DNA from: a virus
Length of the DNA: 64,000 nucleotides
Strand: one strand, 5' to 3'
Virus record (IMG/VR): IMGVR_UViG_3300020185_000014
Span: 52,070-116,069 of that record
Under the pieces are notes generated by a model. It ran no database searches. It was not told the DNA's origin and saw nothing but the letters and a program-made list of their open reading frames with translations. Numbering within the stretch: the first letter of the stretch is position 1; each line of letters opens with the position of its first letter. A program made the position numbers and the translations under genes. This document shows positions 8,801-17,328 of this stretch, one piece after another.

Positions 8801-11117
8801 TATCCGCCATCGTATATCGTCGATGATCAACTTGAGTGACGCTGATGTCTTTAGCGTCGAACGTATTTGCATTAAGAACAACTTTGTACAATGTCAAAGC
8901 ATTCTCGGGAGTTGCTTTGAATTTAGGATGTTCATCTTGCTCACCCATCAGTAACGAGAGTTCACCGTTCTGATCAATCAGCACTTTATCCGCTCTTGGT
9001 AAATAGTATTCAACATCCGCAGTTAAGTTATTGGTGTTAGGCGGCAACTCTTTAGTGTTAACAAACGTTCCGTCAGCATTTTTGTCTGGGCGAAAATCAA
9101 TTACATTCCGCAGAGAAACTTTCGTGCCGTCTGTTTGTGTGTAAGTTGGAATATCTTTATAATCAATACCGCTGAAAGATTGCGAAGAATAAAAATTACC
9201 GGAAGACGTTCTTGTAAAATATTTAAACTTAACAAAAATCGAAGTCGTCGGAGCGTCAGTCTCTTTTAGGATTAACCGCCCTTGCTCGTAGTAGTTATCT
9301 CGCTGTCCGTCGTCTAACGCAAACATAGGAGATAGATCTTCGCCGCTAATATCGACAGCTGTAATTTGACTAACCGAGTAAATGTCGAAGAGACCGAGGT
9401 CGACATACCGCGTACCGTCCGAACCAGTCGTTAATGAATACGTTTGCTGATGTTCGACTAAATTCTTCATCGCAACCGCGCCGCTTGAATTGTTCACTAC
9501 GGCATAGATTGTATAATTGATGTTTAAACTTAATCCTGATATTTGAGCAGTTCGATTGTTGTTCGAAAGCGTAACCGTCAATGCTTGTCGCGTTGTCGAA
9601 TCACGGGCAGCGATCCAAGAAGATGTGTCTGTAAAAGATTCTGTTCCACTAACAGAAATCGTTGCAGTGCCCGATGAATTTGTTAGAGATACGAACGCGC
9701 GTTGGGTGTTAATACTGATTGAAGTAATCGATCCTGGTCTTGGTCTTGGCAATGAGAACAATAAATTGTCGTTCGCAGCATCTTGCATTTTCAGACCCTG
9801 TGCGGATGAAGCAACCACAGTAAAATATTTACCTGTGTCTCCGACGCTGCGGATATCTCGTAATTGACCTGTGGTCATAACAACATCAAGAAGATATACT
9901 TTTAAATTCGCCCCATGCGTCTCGACCGATTTGATCTTTGCTGTGCCGGCGGCACCGGTAGCATTTGATGATGTGTATAAATTAACAGAACTGAATAACG
10001 ATGGTAAACCTTGATTGCCGTCGGCGATTAGATAATTTCCATAATCAACATTAATTGAATTGTTTTGTACTGTTTGAGTTTTGGTTGGTTTCGGAAACAC
10101 TAACCGAGTCGACGATGGCGTGTGCGCTCTATGACCTTTAACATATGCAGTACCAGCAGATACCACTAAATCTAATTTAGATGCATCTGTGTTATCTTCC
10201 ATATGCATAAAGAACGGTTCTGAAATATAATTACCAGATTCTTCAAACGTTCTTTGTGCGAGAAGATTTTTGATTTGATTATAACCTTCGAAAGAAGATA
10301 CAGTATCGACAATGATATTATTCTCAACTGACGCAACCTTGATGAAGGTTTCATCTGATTGCACGTCTGATTCTTCAACCAAGACTAAGTTGATTCTGTA
10401 TCGATCTGCGCCAGGAGATGAAGTGTTCGGGTTATCGCCAGCATTATCGTACAAAGTAGAATCGTCGTCGACAGTTACAATATCCTGTACTACTTTATAT
10501 CCAACTGAAGCATTGATACCGCTGCTTGTATATTTGCTCAAGAAAATACTTTGTTTACTAGCATGGACAAAATGACCGACCGCAAAAAAGTCACCCTCGT
10601 CGATGGTAAATTCTGTTCCGCTTCCGACTTCAGAGACGGTCATTGACCAACCGCCGCCGACTAAGATCTCTCCAGGAATAAATTCTGTGGTGGTTGCGCC
10701 CGTATTTTCAGTACCCTGTGAAATGTATTGGACATAAACTGTATTTGGATCAGAGTTCGCTGCAGAAACAGCAAGGATTATCTTCGCCTCAATTCCCGCA
10801 GCACTGCCCGTGACTGTTAATCCAGCGGGTATTGCCGAAAAAGAAGTTTGACCAGATGGCGCCGAGAAAGCAGAAATTTTAGCAAACCGTTTCTTCGAGT
10901 TAATGTGGGTCGAACCGGCATTAACCGCAGCGCCGCCTTTAAAGACGTTCTCGCCGAGTCTTTGCATTTCTTTTTGAAGGATAGTTTGAAGTTGCGTTAA
11001 TTCTCTTGCTTGCAGCGCTTTGCCGCTCCTGAAAAGAATTTTATGAAATCCTTTTTCTTCGTCCCAATCATCCTTATAGGTTGTTGAGAGAGTATTCTTA
11101 TTGTACGTCGTTGGCAT
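5850..11117 (-). CDS. Very large virion structural protein, DUF4815-type
   Basis: 1755 residues, the largest gene in the window. The N-terminus carries KILFRSGKALQARELTQLQ, the signature of DUF4815 proteins of T4-like marine phages. It is followed by long beta-rich, Ser/Thr/Asn-rich repeats, a short coiled coil near residue 780 (DIRDLENKVDKLEQS), and a C-terminal beta-sandwich-like part. It sits between gp8 and the fibre genes, where T4 has gp9-gp12, so a baseplate-periphery or fibre-anchor role is inferred. It could replace the gp10/gp11 connection, but no direct similarity to those proteins is visible. Confidence 0.75.
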   Translation of the reverse strand: MPTTYNKNTLSTTYKDDWDEEKGFHKILFRSGKALQARELTQLQTILQKEMQRLGENVFKGGAAVNAGSTHINSKKRFAKISAFSAPSGQTSFSAIPAGLTVTGSAAGIEAKIILAVSAANSDPNTVYVQYISQGTENTGATTTEFIPGEILVGGGWSMTVSEVGSGTEFTIDEGDFFAVGHFVHASKQSIFLSKYTSSGINASVGYKVVQDIVTVDDDSTLYDNAGDNPNTSSPGADRYRINLVLVEESDVQSDETFIKVASVENNIIVDTVSSFEGYNQIKNLLAQRTFEESGNYISEPFFMHMEDNTDASKLDLVVSAGTAYVKGHRAHTPSSTRLVFPKPTKTQTVQNNSINVDYGNYLIADGNQGLPSLFSSVNLYTSSNATGAAGTAKIKSVETHGANLKVYLLDVVMTTGQLRDIRSVGDTGKYFTVVASSAQGLKMQDAANDNLLFSLPRPRPGSITSISINTQRAFVSLTNSSGTATISVSGTESFTDTSSWIAARDSTTRQALTVTLSNNNRTAQISGLSLNINYTIYAVVNNSSGAVAMKNLVEHQQTYSLTTGSDGTRYVDLGLFDIYSVSQITAVDISGEDLSPMFALDDGQRDNYYEQGRLILKETDAPTTSIFVKFKYFTRTSSGNFYSSQSFSGIDYKDIPTYTQTDGTKVSLRNVIDFRPDKNADGTFVNTKELPPNTNNLTADVEYYLPRADKVLIDQNGELSLLMGEQDEHPKFKATPENALTLYKVVLNANTFDAKDISVTQVDHRRYTMADIRDLENKVDKLEQSTSLSFLEMESKLSQLFDSDGELRLESGFVVDDFSDQIGSDTGSKEYSGAIDPESKTLRPGFDEDNIRLVIDNGSSSGVVVRGDNVYLSYDSASWKFNTLASKSIAVNPFNSHAYVGELTLSPASDDWKQTGVGSNHAIDGATRFDTNEALLWNEWEWNWSGRSGEDLHQPAESVYPRNQNGVGARAGLPAKDTYTSSAAKPSDRHSSAGHVNRVFFSETIRTRYGNNYVDVALVPWIRSKKVFFKVSGLKPNTRFIPFFDGKRFDDWCREESTFVRVSETNDDLGGTYADLGIVSHPDGSTPLVSDQKGEIIGSFFIPSTTTNRFRAGRKEFKLLDITTNDYNAAGSKAVAHYTTAGVFDNNQQNVTSTRDVEPVSAVYSNTSMPISYRGRDIRNYLDGIDPADIMLEQPHLIGENQQAVAGVNPSTYAANMSAILSDYVNTDTNQLSLTSTDAVSVSENPMAQSFYVDNQFGVVLTKIDLFFSAKDDYLPVMLKLRPIINGAPSTEIAVPGSSVVVNSADVNVVVETSSTLLATVASSPTSFVFEEPIYLSPWTEYALVVSSPSSDYKIYVGDVKDYVLGSTSKKVASQETTGQFFMPQVGTTWNPSGAMNLMFSTSRASFKTNGSLLLNNASVPGKLLKENPIKTTNGSDVVTVKHMCHGLDVGEQAIISGLTPTTTYAGIIGSALNGNHTITAAGIDGYSFNVGTSATLSSYVGGTKVVAGRNIQFDVLNVKSDNIIPNSTSVVVSSKLSTGKSISGSETKYVQDTFFSRISSNENNTYANPRIIANGTNETAYMSGNSSATIKVDLKSGNDYVSPVVDLQRCSLTLVGNCIDNNSNLDTVSETDPRDGTAAAKHITNVYDLVNDAVGAQVLFKYNLPPEADIEVYYRTGTDGQNIRDLNWVSIATESRLVHSASASAFSEAEALPGGIGGTLPSFNRAQFKIVMKSTNSSAVPMIKDLRIKFLAT

Positions 11118-11125
11118 ATGTCACC

Positions 11126-12502
11126 TTACAGTTTAATTACAACTTTAACATCTTCAGTTTGATTTGGATCTCTAGTCACTGCCGCGATGTTGTTAATATA
11201 AATCATGTCACCAGAATATATATCAATATCTGGAGCAATGATTCCACCGGCCGGAAGCAATGTTCCTGACCCAGATCCCGCCCCCTCTTCTGCAGATATT
11301 GTTTCCCCTGCGTTAAAAGGCGTGAAACCTGTTGTTTGATTTTGATAGATCCACGCCATAGTATCATAATGAACCAAGTATGCTTTAGCGCCGGAAGTTT
11401 GCCCGACGATTACGCGGTCGCTCAAGAAATCATTGGTTACACTAGCAAATTGTAATTTCTGCATGGCATTACCAGATTGATCGGTAAAATTCGCACCAAG
11501 AACTGAATTGTATTCTTTGGGGTTTTTAATTAATGCGACTTGTCTAAAATCATTTTCGGAAAGTATCGTACCGTTTTCTGTGTTTTCAAAATCCGAGTGA
11601 AACATCAACGCGTCGCATCGTAATGATTTAGTCGGGTCTGCTGAAACTCCAGCAGACGGTCCAAGAACAGCACGAACAGAAGCGCCGGATCCATTTCCAA
11701 TGACCGTAACTTTAGAATTTTTATAACCCGAACCATTTAAAACATTACCCGCACCGTCTAAATCTAATTTAACATGCGTAATTACACCGCCAGATAAATT
11801 TGCAGTAGCGCTCGCGCCGATGCCGCCCTCGGTAAAAACCAAATTAACGGTTCCGCTGTAACCCGATCCACCATCCAACACTTCAACACCGAGAATCGCG
11901 CCGGAGACTGCATCATCTTGTAATCTTTTTTGTTCTATTTCCACAGCAGATATTGCCGCATCATCGCTAGCGATGTGTTGAACGGGAATAAAATTACTCG
12001 TCATGAAACTGTTAGCATCTCCTGGTCCGACTTGATACATGTATTGCCAAACATATCCGTCTGATGTGCTGAACGGTTGCGATTCAACACCCGTGGGTTT
12101 AACAGTAGAAGGAATGGCGCCGCCAACCGTGTTTTTCGCTTGTTCTAAACACGCGTAGACTCGAAGGTTGTCGTTCATGACATAATAAGGGTTCGCAGAA
12201 ACATTGATTTCGCTCAACTGGTCGCTGTATGCGTAATACGTTGTTTCCGAAGTCCAGTTAACGCGGGGAATGACCAGCGATGAACCGAAAACTTTTTTAT
12301 ATGACATCAATGAATGTCGAGTCGTCTGTACAAAACTAAAAGCAGCAATATCGCTGTCTGCTGTTACTGGGGGAGTATCGGTAGCATTCCAAACATCAGA
12401 ACGCCCGATCGCAAGATAATAATTATCCTGTCCGTCCAGAACATTCGTTTTTAACGATTGGAGAAGGTTGCTTTTGAATGAATAAGTAACTGTCGCGGTC
12501 AT
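11126..12502 (-). CDS. 8: Baseplate wedge subunit gp8
   Basis: 458 residues from the ATG at 12500-12502 (MTATVTYSFKSNLLQSL). The frame is open further upstream, but that part overlaps the preceding gene and looks non-coding, so the shorter start is chosen. An AAGAGA element lies about 9 bases upstream. Segments such as DNYYLAIGRSDVW, a VNWTSETTYYAYSD strand and TSDGYVWQYMYQV match the pattern of gp8 in marine T4-like phages. In T4, gp8 is a dimer in the wedge that contacts gp6, gp7 and gp10. It lies directly downstream of the gp25-gp6 block. Confidence 0.75.
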   Translation of the reverse strand: MTATVTYSFKSNLLQSLKTNVLDGQDNYYLAIGRSDVWNATDTPPVTADSDIAAFSFVQTTRHSLMSYKKVFGSSLVIPRVNWTSETTYYAYSDQLSEINVSANPYYVMNDNLRVYACLEQAKNTVGGAIPSTVKPTGVESQPFSTSDGYVWQYMYQVGPGDANSFMTSNFIPVQHIASDDAAISAVEIEQKRLQDDAVSGAILGVEVLDGGSGYSGTVNLVFTEGGIGASATANLSGGVITHVKLDLDGAGNVLNGSGYKNSKVTVIGNGSGASVRAVLGPSAGVSADPTKSLRCDALMFHSDFENTENGTILSENDFRQVALIKNPKEYNSVLGANFTDQSGNAMQKLQFASVTNDFLSDRVIVGQTSGAKAYLVHYDTMAWIYQNQTTGFTPFNAGETISAEEGAGSGSGTLLPAGGIIAPDIDIYSGDMIYINNIAAVTRDPNQTEDVKVVIKL

Positions 12503-12515
12503 TATTACGTTCTCT

Positions 12516-12947
12516 TTAAATGATATTGATTGTATTTCCCATCGCGGGATGATTTGTACATTGATAATAGAGTGTCGATGGGGCAGACATTGTCGGGGTA
12601 AAAATAACGGTTCCTGTATCATCAGCGTTGTTCGAAACGCCGGTATTGTATGCTGCGCCGCCGTTCGACGATCGTATTTCTAATGGATGCCCGCTCGCGT
12701 TGACGATAAAATTATAAGTGCGCCCTCTTTGCAAATACAATACCGGATTGTTTTCGTTTGTTATGAAAAGACGAGTATCCGCTTGGAAAGTATATGCAGA
12801 TGCGCCGCCCGCAGTTATATTAAAACTGGACTCGAGCGCGCTATAAACTTCATCAAAGTTGTTATTAACTTTAACTGCGCCAGACCGTAGCGTATCGCCG
12901 GTTCCATCATTTGCCGAAACACCGACATCGATTAATTGTTTTGCCAT
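12516..12947 (-). CDS. Virion protein with cupredoxin-like C-terminal domain
   Basis: 143 residues. The N-terminal part (DVGVSANDGTGDTLRSG...NNNFDEVY) is a recurrent module at the start of marine phage baseplate and fibre proteins. Residues about 50-143 look like a cupredoxin fold ending in YYQCTNHPAMGNTI. His87 (SGHPL), Cys130, His133 and Met136 are spaced like the ligands of a type-1 copper site. It lies between gp6 and gp8 and has its own late promoter, so it is probably in the baseplate. Copper binding is inference. Confidence 0.65.
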   Translation of the reverse strand: MAKQLIDVGVSANDGTGDTLRSGAVKVNNNFDEVYSALESSFNITAGGASAYTFQADTRLFITNENNPVLYLQRGRTYNFIVNASGHPLEIRSSNGGAAYNTGVSNNADDTGTVIFTPTMSAPSTLYYQCTNHPAMGNTINII

Positions 12948-12971
12948 TATTTTTGACCCATTATCAAAATT

Positions 12972-12979
12972 TATTTATA
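12972..12979 (-). promoter_or_regulatory. T4-type late promoter element
   Basis: Exact TATAAATA on the minus strand, 25 bases upstream of the start at 12947, in the short gap after gp6. It would drive the cupredoxin-like gene and gp8. Confidence 0.6.
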
Positions 12980-12982
12980 TCG

Positions 12983-14800
12983 CTATTCGGTGACCACACC
13001 AGAAACAGCGCTCAGACTTGCGTCGAAATTTAATATGCTATTTTTGCTCGGAACAATTGCGCTTTCGTTATCAGGCATGACGCTGATATAAATGCTGTTT
13101 GTTCCGGAGACATAACCTTGCGGCAAGAACCCGACGAGTTTAACTGTTCCTGTGCTCGGTACAACCTCCCCGACGTTGTCAACCATGACGATATCATTCG
13201 CCACATCAATGACCTGTAAAATATCGCTATTTACTTTGTTCTTGATAACGCAGTTTTTGTTGCCATATAAGAAAATAGTTGAAGTGACTGTGGTATTTGC
13301 ATTGAGGTCGCTAATAGCATCAGGATATACCAAGGTATAATCTTTCGCTACACCAGCAATGAACTTCAACTGCTGGTTCATCTTAATTGTTGCTCTGGAG
13401 GAAAGAATCGCGGCGTTGTTTTCGTCGATGTAAGTTAACAGGTTCGATCTTCGGAATGCGATACCGAAATTACCGATTGAATTATCGGTAAAGAAATTCC
13501 CGATGGCAGTCTTGACTTCAGTTTCAAGCGTAGAAGGCGAACCAGATAGTGCACCTTCGTTATATTGGAACACGCAAGAAATTTCTATATTGGTAACTGA
13601 AGGTTCGACAAACTTAACACCGAAAGAAAGAATGCCGAGTTGATTCGACAGCGTTATGATATTTGCTTCGAGTTCGCTTACTCTTGTCTCATAGTCCGAC
13701 GAAGACGCGTCAAAGGTATCGACAAAAGAAATATAAACGTTACCGAAATCTGGATTATCGTTGTCTTCACCGCCCCAGCATTCCACTGATGAAATTAATG
13801 CGGGGAATTCTCTTTTAATCAGAGAAGCATAGTCTGAAGAAGTAACCATTCTGTTTTGAGTTGAATATTGAAACGGCGCGTTTTTTCTAATTGATTCGAT
13901 TGATTCTTTATCTTTACCGCCATATGATGCATTACTTGTAGCGACTAACGTTGATGTGAAAGAACCCGATGGATACTCAACTGGGGATACTGGCGTATCA
14001 GAAATGAATACACTCGCGCCATTGCCGTCACTTCCGGCAACGGAAAAATACTCGACCACAACTTTATTTCCGGCGGATGGAACATCGCCCAACGTTCCGC
14101 CGTTCCCGAAAGATAGTTCGAAGTGCCCGTTGGGCGCTTCTTTAAGAATATAGATTCTCGATGTAACGTTCAAATCAGAAGATAATTTGATGTTAGTGTA
14201 ACGAACGAAGTTATTAGATGTCGGAGAATCAAAAACCTTTATACTGACGCTATCCATATCAACGCTTTCATCTGGGATAACATAGACGCTATTCGTTTCG
14301 CCAAAACCGACATTAAACGTTTTGGTTTTTAATTCGCCTTCGTAAAATGTTAGATTTTCCCAAGTGTAATTGCCAGAAACCGAAGCATTAGAAACAGCAG
14401 ACGACCTTGTTCTGAATGTATAGATCTTCTCTTCGAGAGTGGAGGTGATAGAAAATCCTGCAGGCAAGGTATAAGTCGATGGTGCTCCGACCCTGCCATC
14501 GTTGATAGATATGTTCGCATTGAATTTTGCGGAAGATTTAGTTCCAGGAATATACCCAACATTCGTCGCAAGGCCGACTAGAGAAGAACGTAATTGAGCA
14601 GTCGAAATGTATGATTCGTTAAGCGCGAAATTTGCAGTTAATGCGTTGAAGTGTGTATTATACGCGAGAACATCTAACAAGTTAGACAGTCCCGATGCTT
14701 CAAAATTATAATCCGCAAATTCTTCTTTATTGAGAAACTGCTTTAGATTGTTTTTAATTGATGTGAAATCTAAACCAGTAGTATTAATCGTTGTCGCCAT
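12983..14800 (-). CDS. 6: Baseplate wedge subunit gp6
   Basis: 605 residues, close to T4 gp6 (660). The N-terminal segment DFTSIKNNLKQFLN...LLDVLAYNTHFNALTANFA is characteristic: gp6 begins with this helical part and continues into a baseplate-J-like body. The late part (SDYASLIKREFP, VYISFVDTF) also fits baseplate-J proteins. T4 gp6 forms the inner iris that holds the six wedges together. It starts 3 bases after the gp25 stop and is probably co-translated with it. Confidence 0.88.
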   Translation of the reverse strand: MATTINTTGLDFTSIKNNLKQFLNKEEFADYNFEASGLSNLLDVLAYNTHFNALTANFALNESYISTAQLRSSLVGLATNVGYIPGTKSSAKFNANISINDGRVGAPSTYTLPAGFSITSTLEEKIYTFRTRSSAVSNASVSGNYTWENLTFYEGELKTKTFNVGFGETNSVYVIPDESVDMDSVSIKVFDSPTSNNFVRYTNIKLSSDLNVTSRIYILKEAPNGHFELSFGNGGTLGDVPSAGNKVVVEYFSVAGSDGNGASVFISDTPVSPVEYPSGSFTSTLVATSNASYGGKDKESIESIRKNAPFQYSTQNRMVTSSDYASLIKREFPALISSVECWGGEDNDNPDFGNVYISFVDTFDASSSDYETRVSELEANIITLSNQLGILSFGVKFVEPSVTNIEISCVFQYNEGALSGSPSTLETEVKTAIGNFFTDNSIGNFGIAFRRSNLLTYIDENNAAILSSRATIKMNQQLKFIAGVAKDYTLVYPDAISDLNANTTVTSTIFLYGNKNCVIKNKVNSDILQVIDVANDIVMVDNVGEVVPSTGTVKLVGFLPQGYVSGTNSIYISVMPDNESAIVPSKNSILNFDASLSAVSGVVTE

Positions 14801-14802
14801 TA

Positions 14803-15255
14803 TTATCTTAACCTCGATACTGTCGTTTCAAATGTCACAGACTCTGACATTCCCAAAATAGAAAATTGAATTGAAACCGAAATTGCATTTAACTCGGGTC
14901 GGGCGTTGACTTCTATATCTAGAACCTTCGCGCGCGGTTCGTGTTTCTCAATTGCTCTTATAATGTTTTGTTTTATTTCGGACTCTGCGGTCTCCCCGCC
15001 TGATAACTCAAAAAGAAAATCGTTCAGGTTCGCTCCGAAAGAAGCATTGAACGGGCGCTCTAAGTTATTAGTTAGAAGTAAATTTTTGATCGCTTGTTTG
15101 ACTGCCGCAGCGTCTTTCTTCTTATATATGTCCCCAGTGTTCGTATTTTTAGCGAACGTGAGGTCAATATCTTTATAGGTGCGAGTTATTGACGTCTGCA
15201 AACTGACTGTCTGTAAGTCTTCATCTTCATTCGCTAATATTTTTATTGTTGACAT
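14803..15255 (-). CDS. 25: Baseplate wedge subunit gp25
   Basis: 150 residues with the GPW/gp25 fold: RTYKDIDLTF, then AVKQAIKNLLLTNNLERPFN and the conserved end EPRAKVLDIEV. T4 gp25 (132 residues) joins gp6 and gp53 in the wedge core and helps start sheath polymerisation. A TATAAATA late promoter lies 27 bases upstream and gp6 follows at once, so this is the head of a wedge transcription unit. Confidence 0.9.
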   Translation of the reverse strand: MSTIKILANEDEDLQTVSLQTSITRTYKDIDLTFAKNTNTGDIYKKKDAAAVKQAIKNLLLTNNLERPFNASFGANLNDFLFELSGGETAESEIKQNIIRAIEKHEPRAKVLDIEVNARPELNAISVSIQFSILGMSESVTFETTVSRLR

Positions 15256-15281
15256 AATTCAAAGAACAATTGATTTAAAGT

Positions 15282-15289
15282 TATTTATA
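15282..15289 (-). promoter_or_regulatory. T4-type late promoter element
   Basis: Exact TATAAATA on the minus strand, in the 37-base gap before gp25. Confidence 0.65.
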
Positions 15290-15292
15290 CTA

Positions 15293-15880
15293 CTATGCAG
15301 GAAGAATTTCAATCAATTCGTTTTTTGATTGTAGTTTTCCATTATAGGTTGTTTCTATTTTCTGTTTAAAGGAAATGTCGAATGATGCTGGAACTGTCGG
15401 CATTGCAAGAACAACCTGACATGAAAGTTTATTGCTAGGATCGAACGTATCATAGTCCAAAACCAGTTTATCAAATTTAAGATAATCTTTCCAATAAACC
15501 GCAAGGTCGAACGATTTACGCAAGTCGATTACGCCTTTCTTGTCAATCAACTGGTAGACTACTGCTCTTCCGGTTTTCTTTAAATCGTTAATCGAATTCG
15601 GAGTGACCGTTTCTTTTAGCGTTGGTCGGTAAACTCCCTCGGCAACAATTAGGCGATGGGAACTGAAATTATTGTTCTTATTGACCATTAACATCGCTTC
15701 AGCATGAAGATATAGTTGTCGTGCTACTTGGGCGCGGTCCACTTCTATCTGTTCGAATTGCGTACGAGTTCCGGCACTTCCCAAGAATTTAGCGCAAGTG
15801 ATGCCTGGACCGAGTTTAGTCGACGACGAAATTGCGCTTTGGTGATTCGGATTATACTTCGGATCAACTAGATAAATCAT
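15293..15880 (-). CDS. Baseplate-associated protein, degenerate M15-peptidase-like
   Basis: 195 residues. The order of segments (LYLHAEAMLMVN, HRLIVAEGVYRP, KKTGRAVVYQL, KSFDLAVYW) resembles the D-Ala-D-Ala/endopeptidase M15 fold, where a SGYR...GRAxD stretch carries the zinc ligands. The His and Asp ligands are not conserved here (GRAVVY in place of GRAVD), so a structural role is more likely than catalysis. It overlaps the spike gene by 4 bases and lies just before the gp25 promoter. The fold assignment is weak; the conserved setting in the hub operon is clear. Confidence 0.5.
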   Translation of the reverse strand: MIYLVDPKYNPNHQSAISSSTKLGPGITCAKFLGSAGTRTQFEQIEVDRAQVARQLYLHAEAMLMVNKNNNFSSHRLIVAEGVYRPTLKETVTPNSINDLKKTGRAVVYQLIDKKGVIDLRKSFDLAVYWKDYLKFDKLVLDYDTFDPSNKLSCQVVLAMPTVPASFDISFKQKIETTYNGKLQSKNELIEILPA

Positions 15881-17328
15881 TGTATCTTAAACCTCTTGCT
15901 CTTCTTATCTAATGGATTGTTCCCGATAATTTGCTGTCCGATCTTGCTGTTGCCGTATTGACCTTCAACCCTGCCAATGTTCTTAGGCGCAGTGTTGCTG
16001 AATTGAGAAGAGAGTTTACCTTCCGACACAAGATTAGATGTGAACTTAGAATTCTTCAAATTCGCAGGATCTCTAAGTTTAGATCTGATCTCGTGAATCG
16101 TGGGATCGCGATCGAACAAATCTTGATAATCGTCAGTCTTTAGAATCTTAGATATTAATGAATTAGGATCATCGATTGTCGTATCTATTTGTACATTCCT
16201 AATCGCATAATTGCTAATAGAAAGGTGGGGGATTACCAACGCAGCGCTGGGCATCGGGGCAGTGGTTGGGATTGTAGCGAACGGCATCACGGTCGGATAA
16301 GATCCTGGAGACCCAGACGGTCCGTCTGGAGCGCTTTTTGCAGCATCTGCTTGTTTTGCCCAACCCGCTTTGTTAGCAAAATCACTAGTGATCGCTTCTT
16401 GCGCTTTCCCGATCAAGGTGCCGTAGAACGTTGTGCCTCCTGCTCCAGACCCCCCAGGAGGTCCAGCAAACGCTTTGCCGTAATGGTCGACTAATTGCCC
16501 GCCGATAGTTCCTTTAGCGCCCATGACGCTAATATTCATTCCAGAAATATTTGTAGTTTGCGAAGATGCTGCCCACTCGAGCGCTGCCGTAGTAACCAAC
16601 GAACCGCCTGATGTAAACTCAACGTTCCCTTCAACAAAATTCTTTTGATCGCCTTTGACCAACAGGTTGTTCTCGCCTAGTATGGTATCGGTATTGGTTC
16701 CGACTACTTGACTGCCGCGCGAACCTTTAATAACATAATTCTGATTCCCATCAACATTTTTTATATGGTTGTGGTTAATGGTTTCGGTTTTATTACCTGC
16801 AGTCGTGACATTAATATTACCACCGACTTCTAAGTTATAATCTCCAGTGACTTTCACTGTCAAATTACCTTTATAGATTAAGTTTCCCTCGCCCTCAACA
16901 ATAACAGTATGATCGTCGCCAGTTACTTCAACCTTCTTATCGACCGACGAAAACAAAACACTGCCGTCGGCGCGAAGTTCAATACCCGATCCGGACTTGT
17001 GTTTAATTAACACTCGCTCGCCGCCAGGAGTATCGTCCACCAACCACACATGACCTGCTGGCGTTTCAGAAACTTGACTGTGGGGGTACTGGGACGGGTT
17101 CTGTTCAGTTGTAATTGTTTCTACTGCAGTATCGCCCCCGAAAGATTTCAGGTTATGTACGGTTTCGCCTTTAGCAGATTTATTGATCGAGTTCCCGAAG
17201 AAATATCCTTGACGAGGATACTCACCAGACGCGTCAATAAATCCATCAGCGGCGATACCTTCACTGTTCTCTCTCGCTTCGCCGATCGTTGCGAGGCGGT
17301 TCTTTAAATTATCTGTTTCGGTTGTCAT
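15877..17328 (-). CDS. 5: Baseplate central spike, gp5 C-terminal beta-helix as a separate gene
   Basis: 483 residues. After a short leader, residues about 95-260 form a repetitive beta-helix of VgrG/gp5C type (for example KGNLTVKVTGDYNLEVGGNI, then VVGTNTDTILGENNLLVKG), the trimeric needle that pierces the outer membrane. A Gly/Pro-rich linker (AGPPGGSGAGGTT) and a C-terminal extension of about 160 residues without repeats follow. There is no OB-fold or lysozyme domain. It overlaps the upstream amidase gene by 4 bases, consistent with coupled synthesis. Family call is firm; the role of the C-terminal extension is unknown. Confidence 0.8.
   Translation of the reverse strand: MTTETDNLKNRLATIGEARENSEGIAADGFIDASGEYPRQGYFFGNSINKSAKGETVHNLKSFGGDTAVETITTEQNPSQYPHSQVSETPAGHVWLVDDTPGGERVLIKHKSGSGIELRADGSVLFSSVDKKVEVTGDDHTVIVEGEGNLIYKGNLTVKVTGDYNLEVGGNINVTTAGNKTETINHNHIKNVDGNQNYVIKGSRGSQVVGTNTDTILGENNLLVKGDQKNFVEGNVEFTSGGSLVTTAALEWAASSQTTNISGMNISVMGAKGTIGGQLVDHYGKAFAGPPGGSGAGGTTFYGTLIGKAQEAITSDFANKAGWAKQADAAKSAPDGPSGSPGSYPTVMPFATIPTTAPMPSAALVIPHLSISNYAIRNVQIDTTIDDPNSLISKILKTDDYQDLFDRDPTIHEIRSKLRDPANLKNSKFTSNLVSEGKLSSQFSNTAPKNIGRVEGQYGNSKIGQQIIGNNPLDKKSKRFKIQ

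Noticed and set aside
12503-12622. 40-residue N-terminal extension of gp8
   Set aside because: It overlaps the coding 3' end of the upstream gene and has no ribosome-binding site; the internal ATG gives the usual gp8 start.
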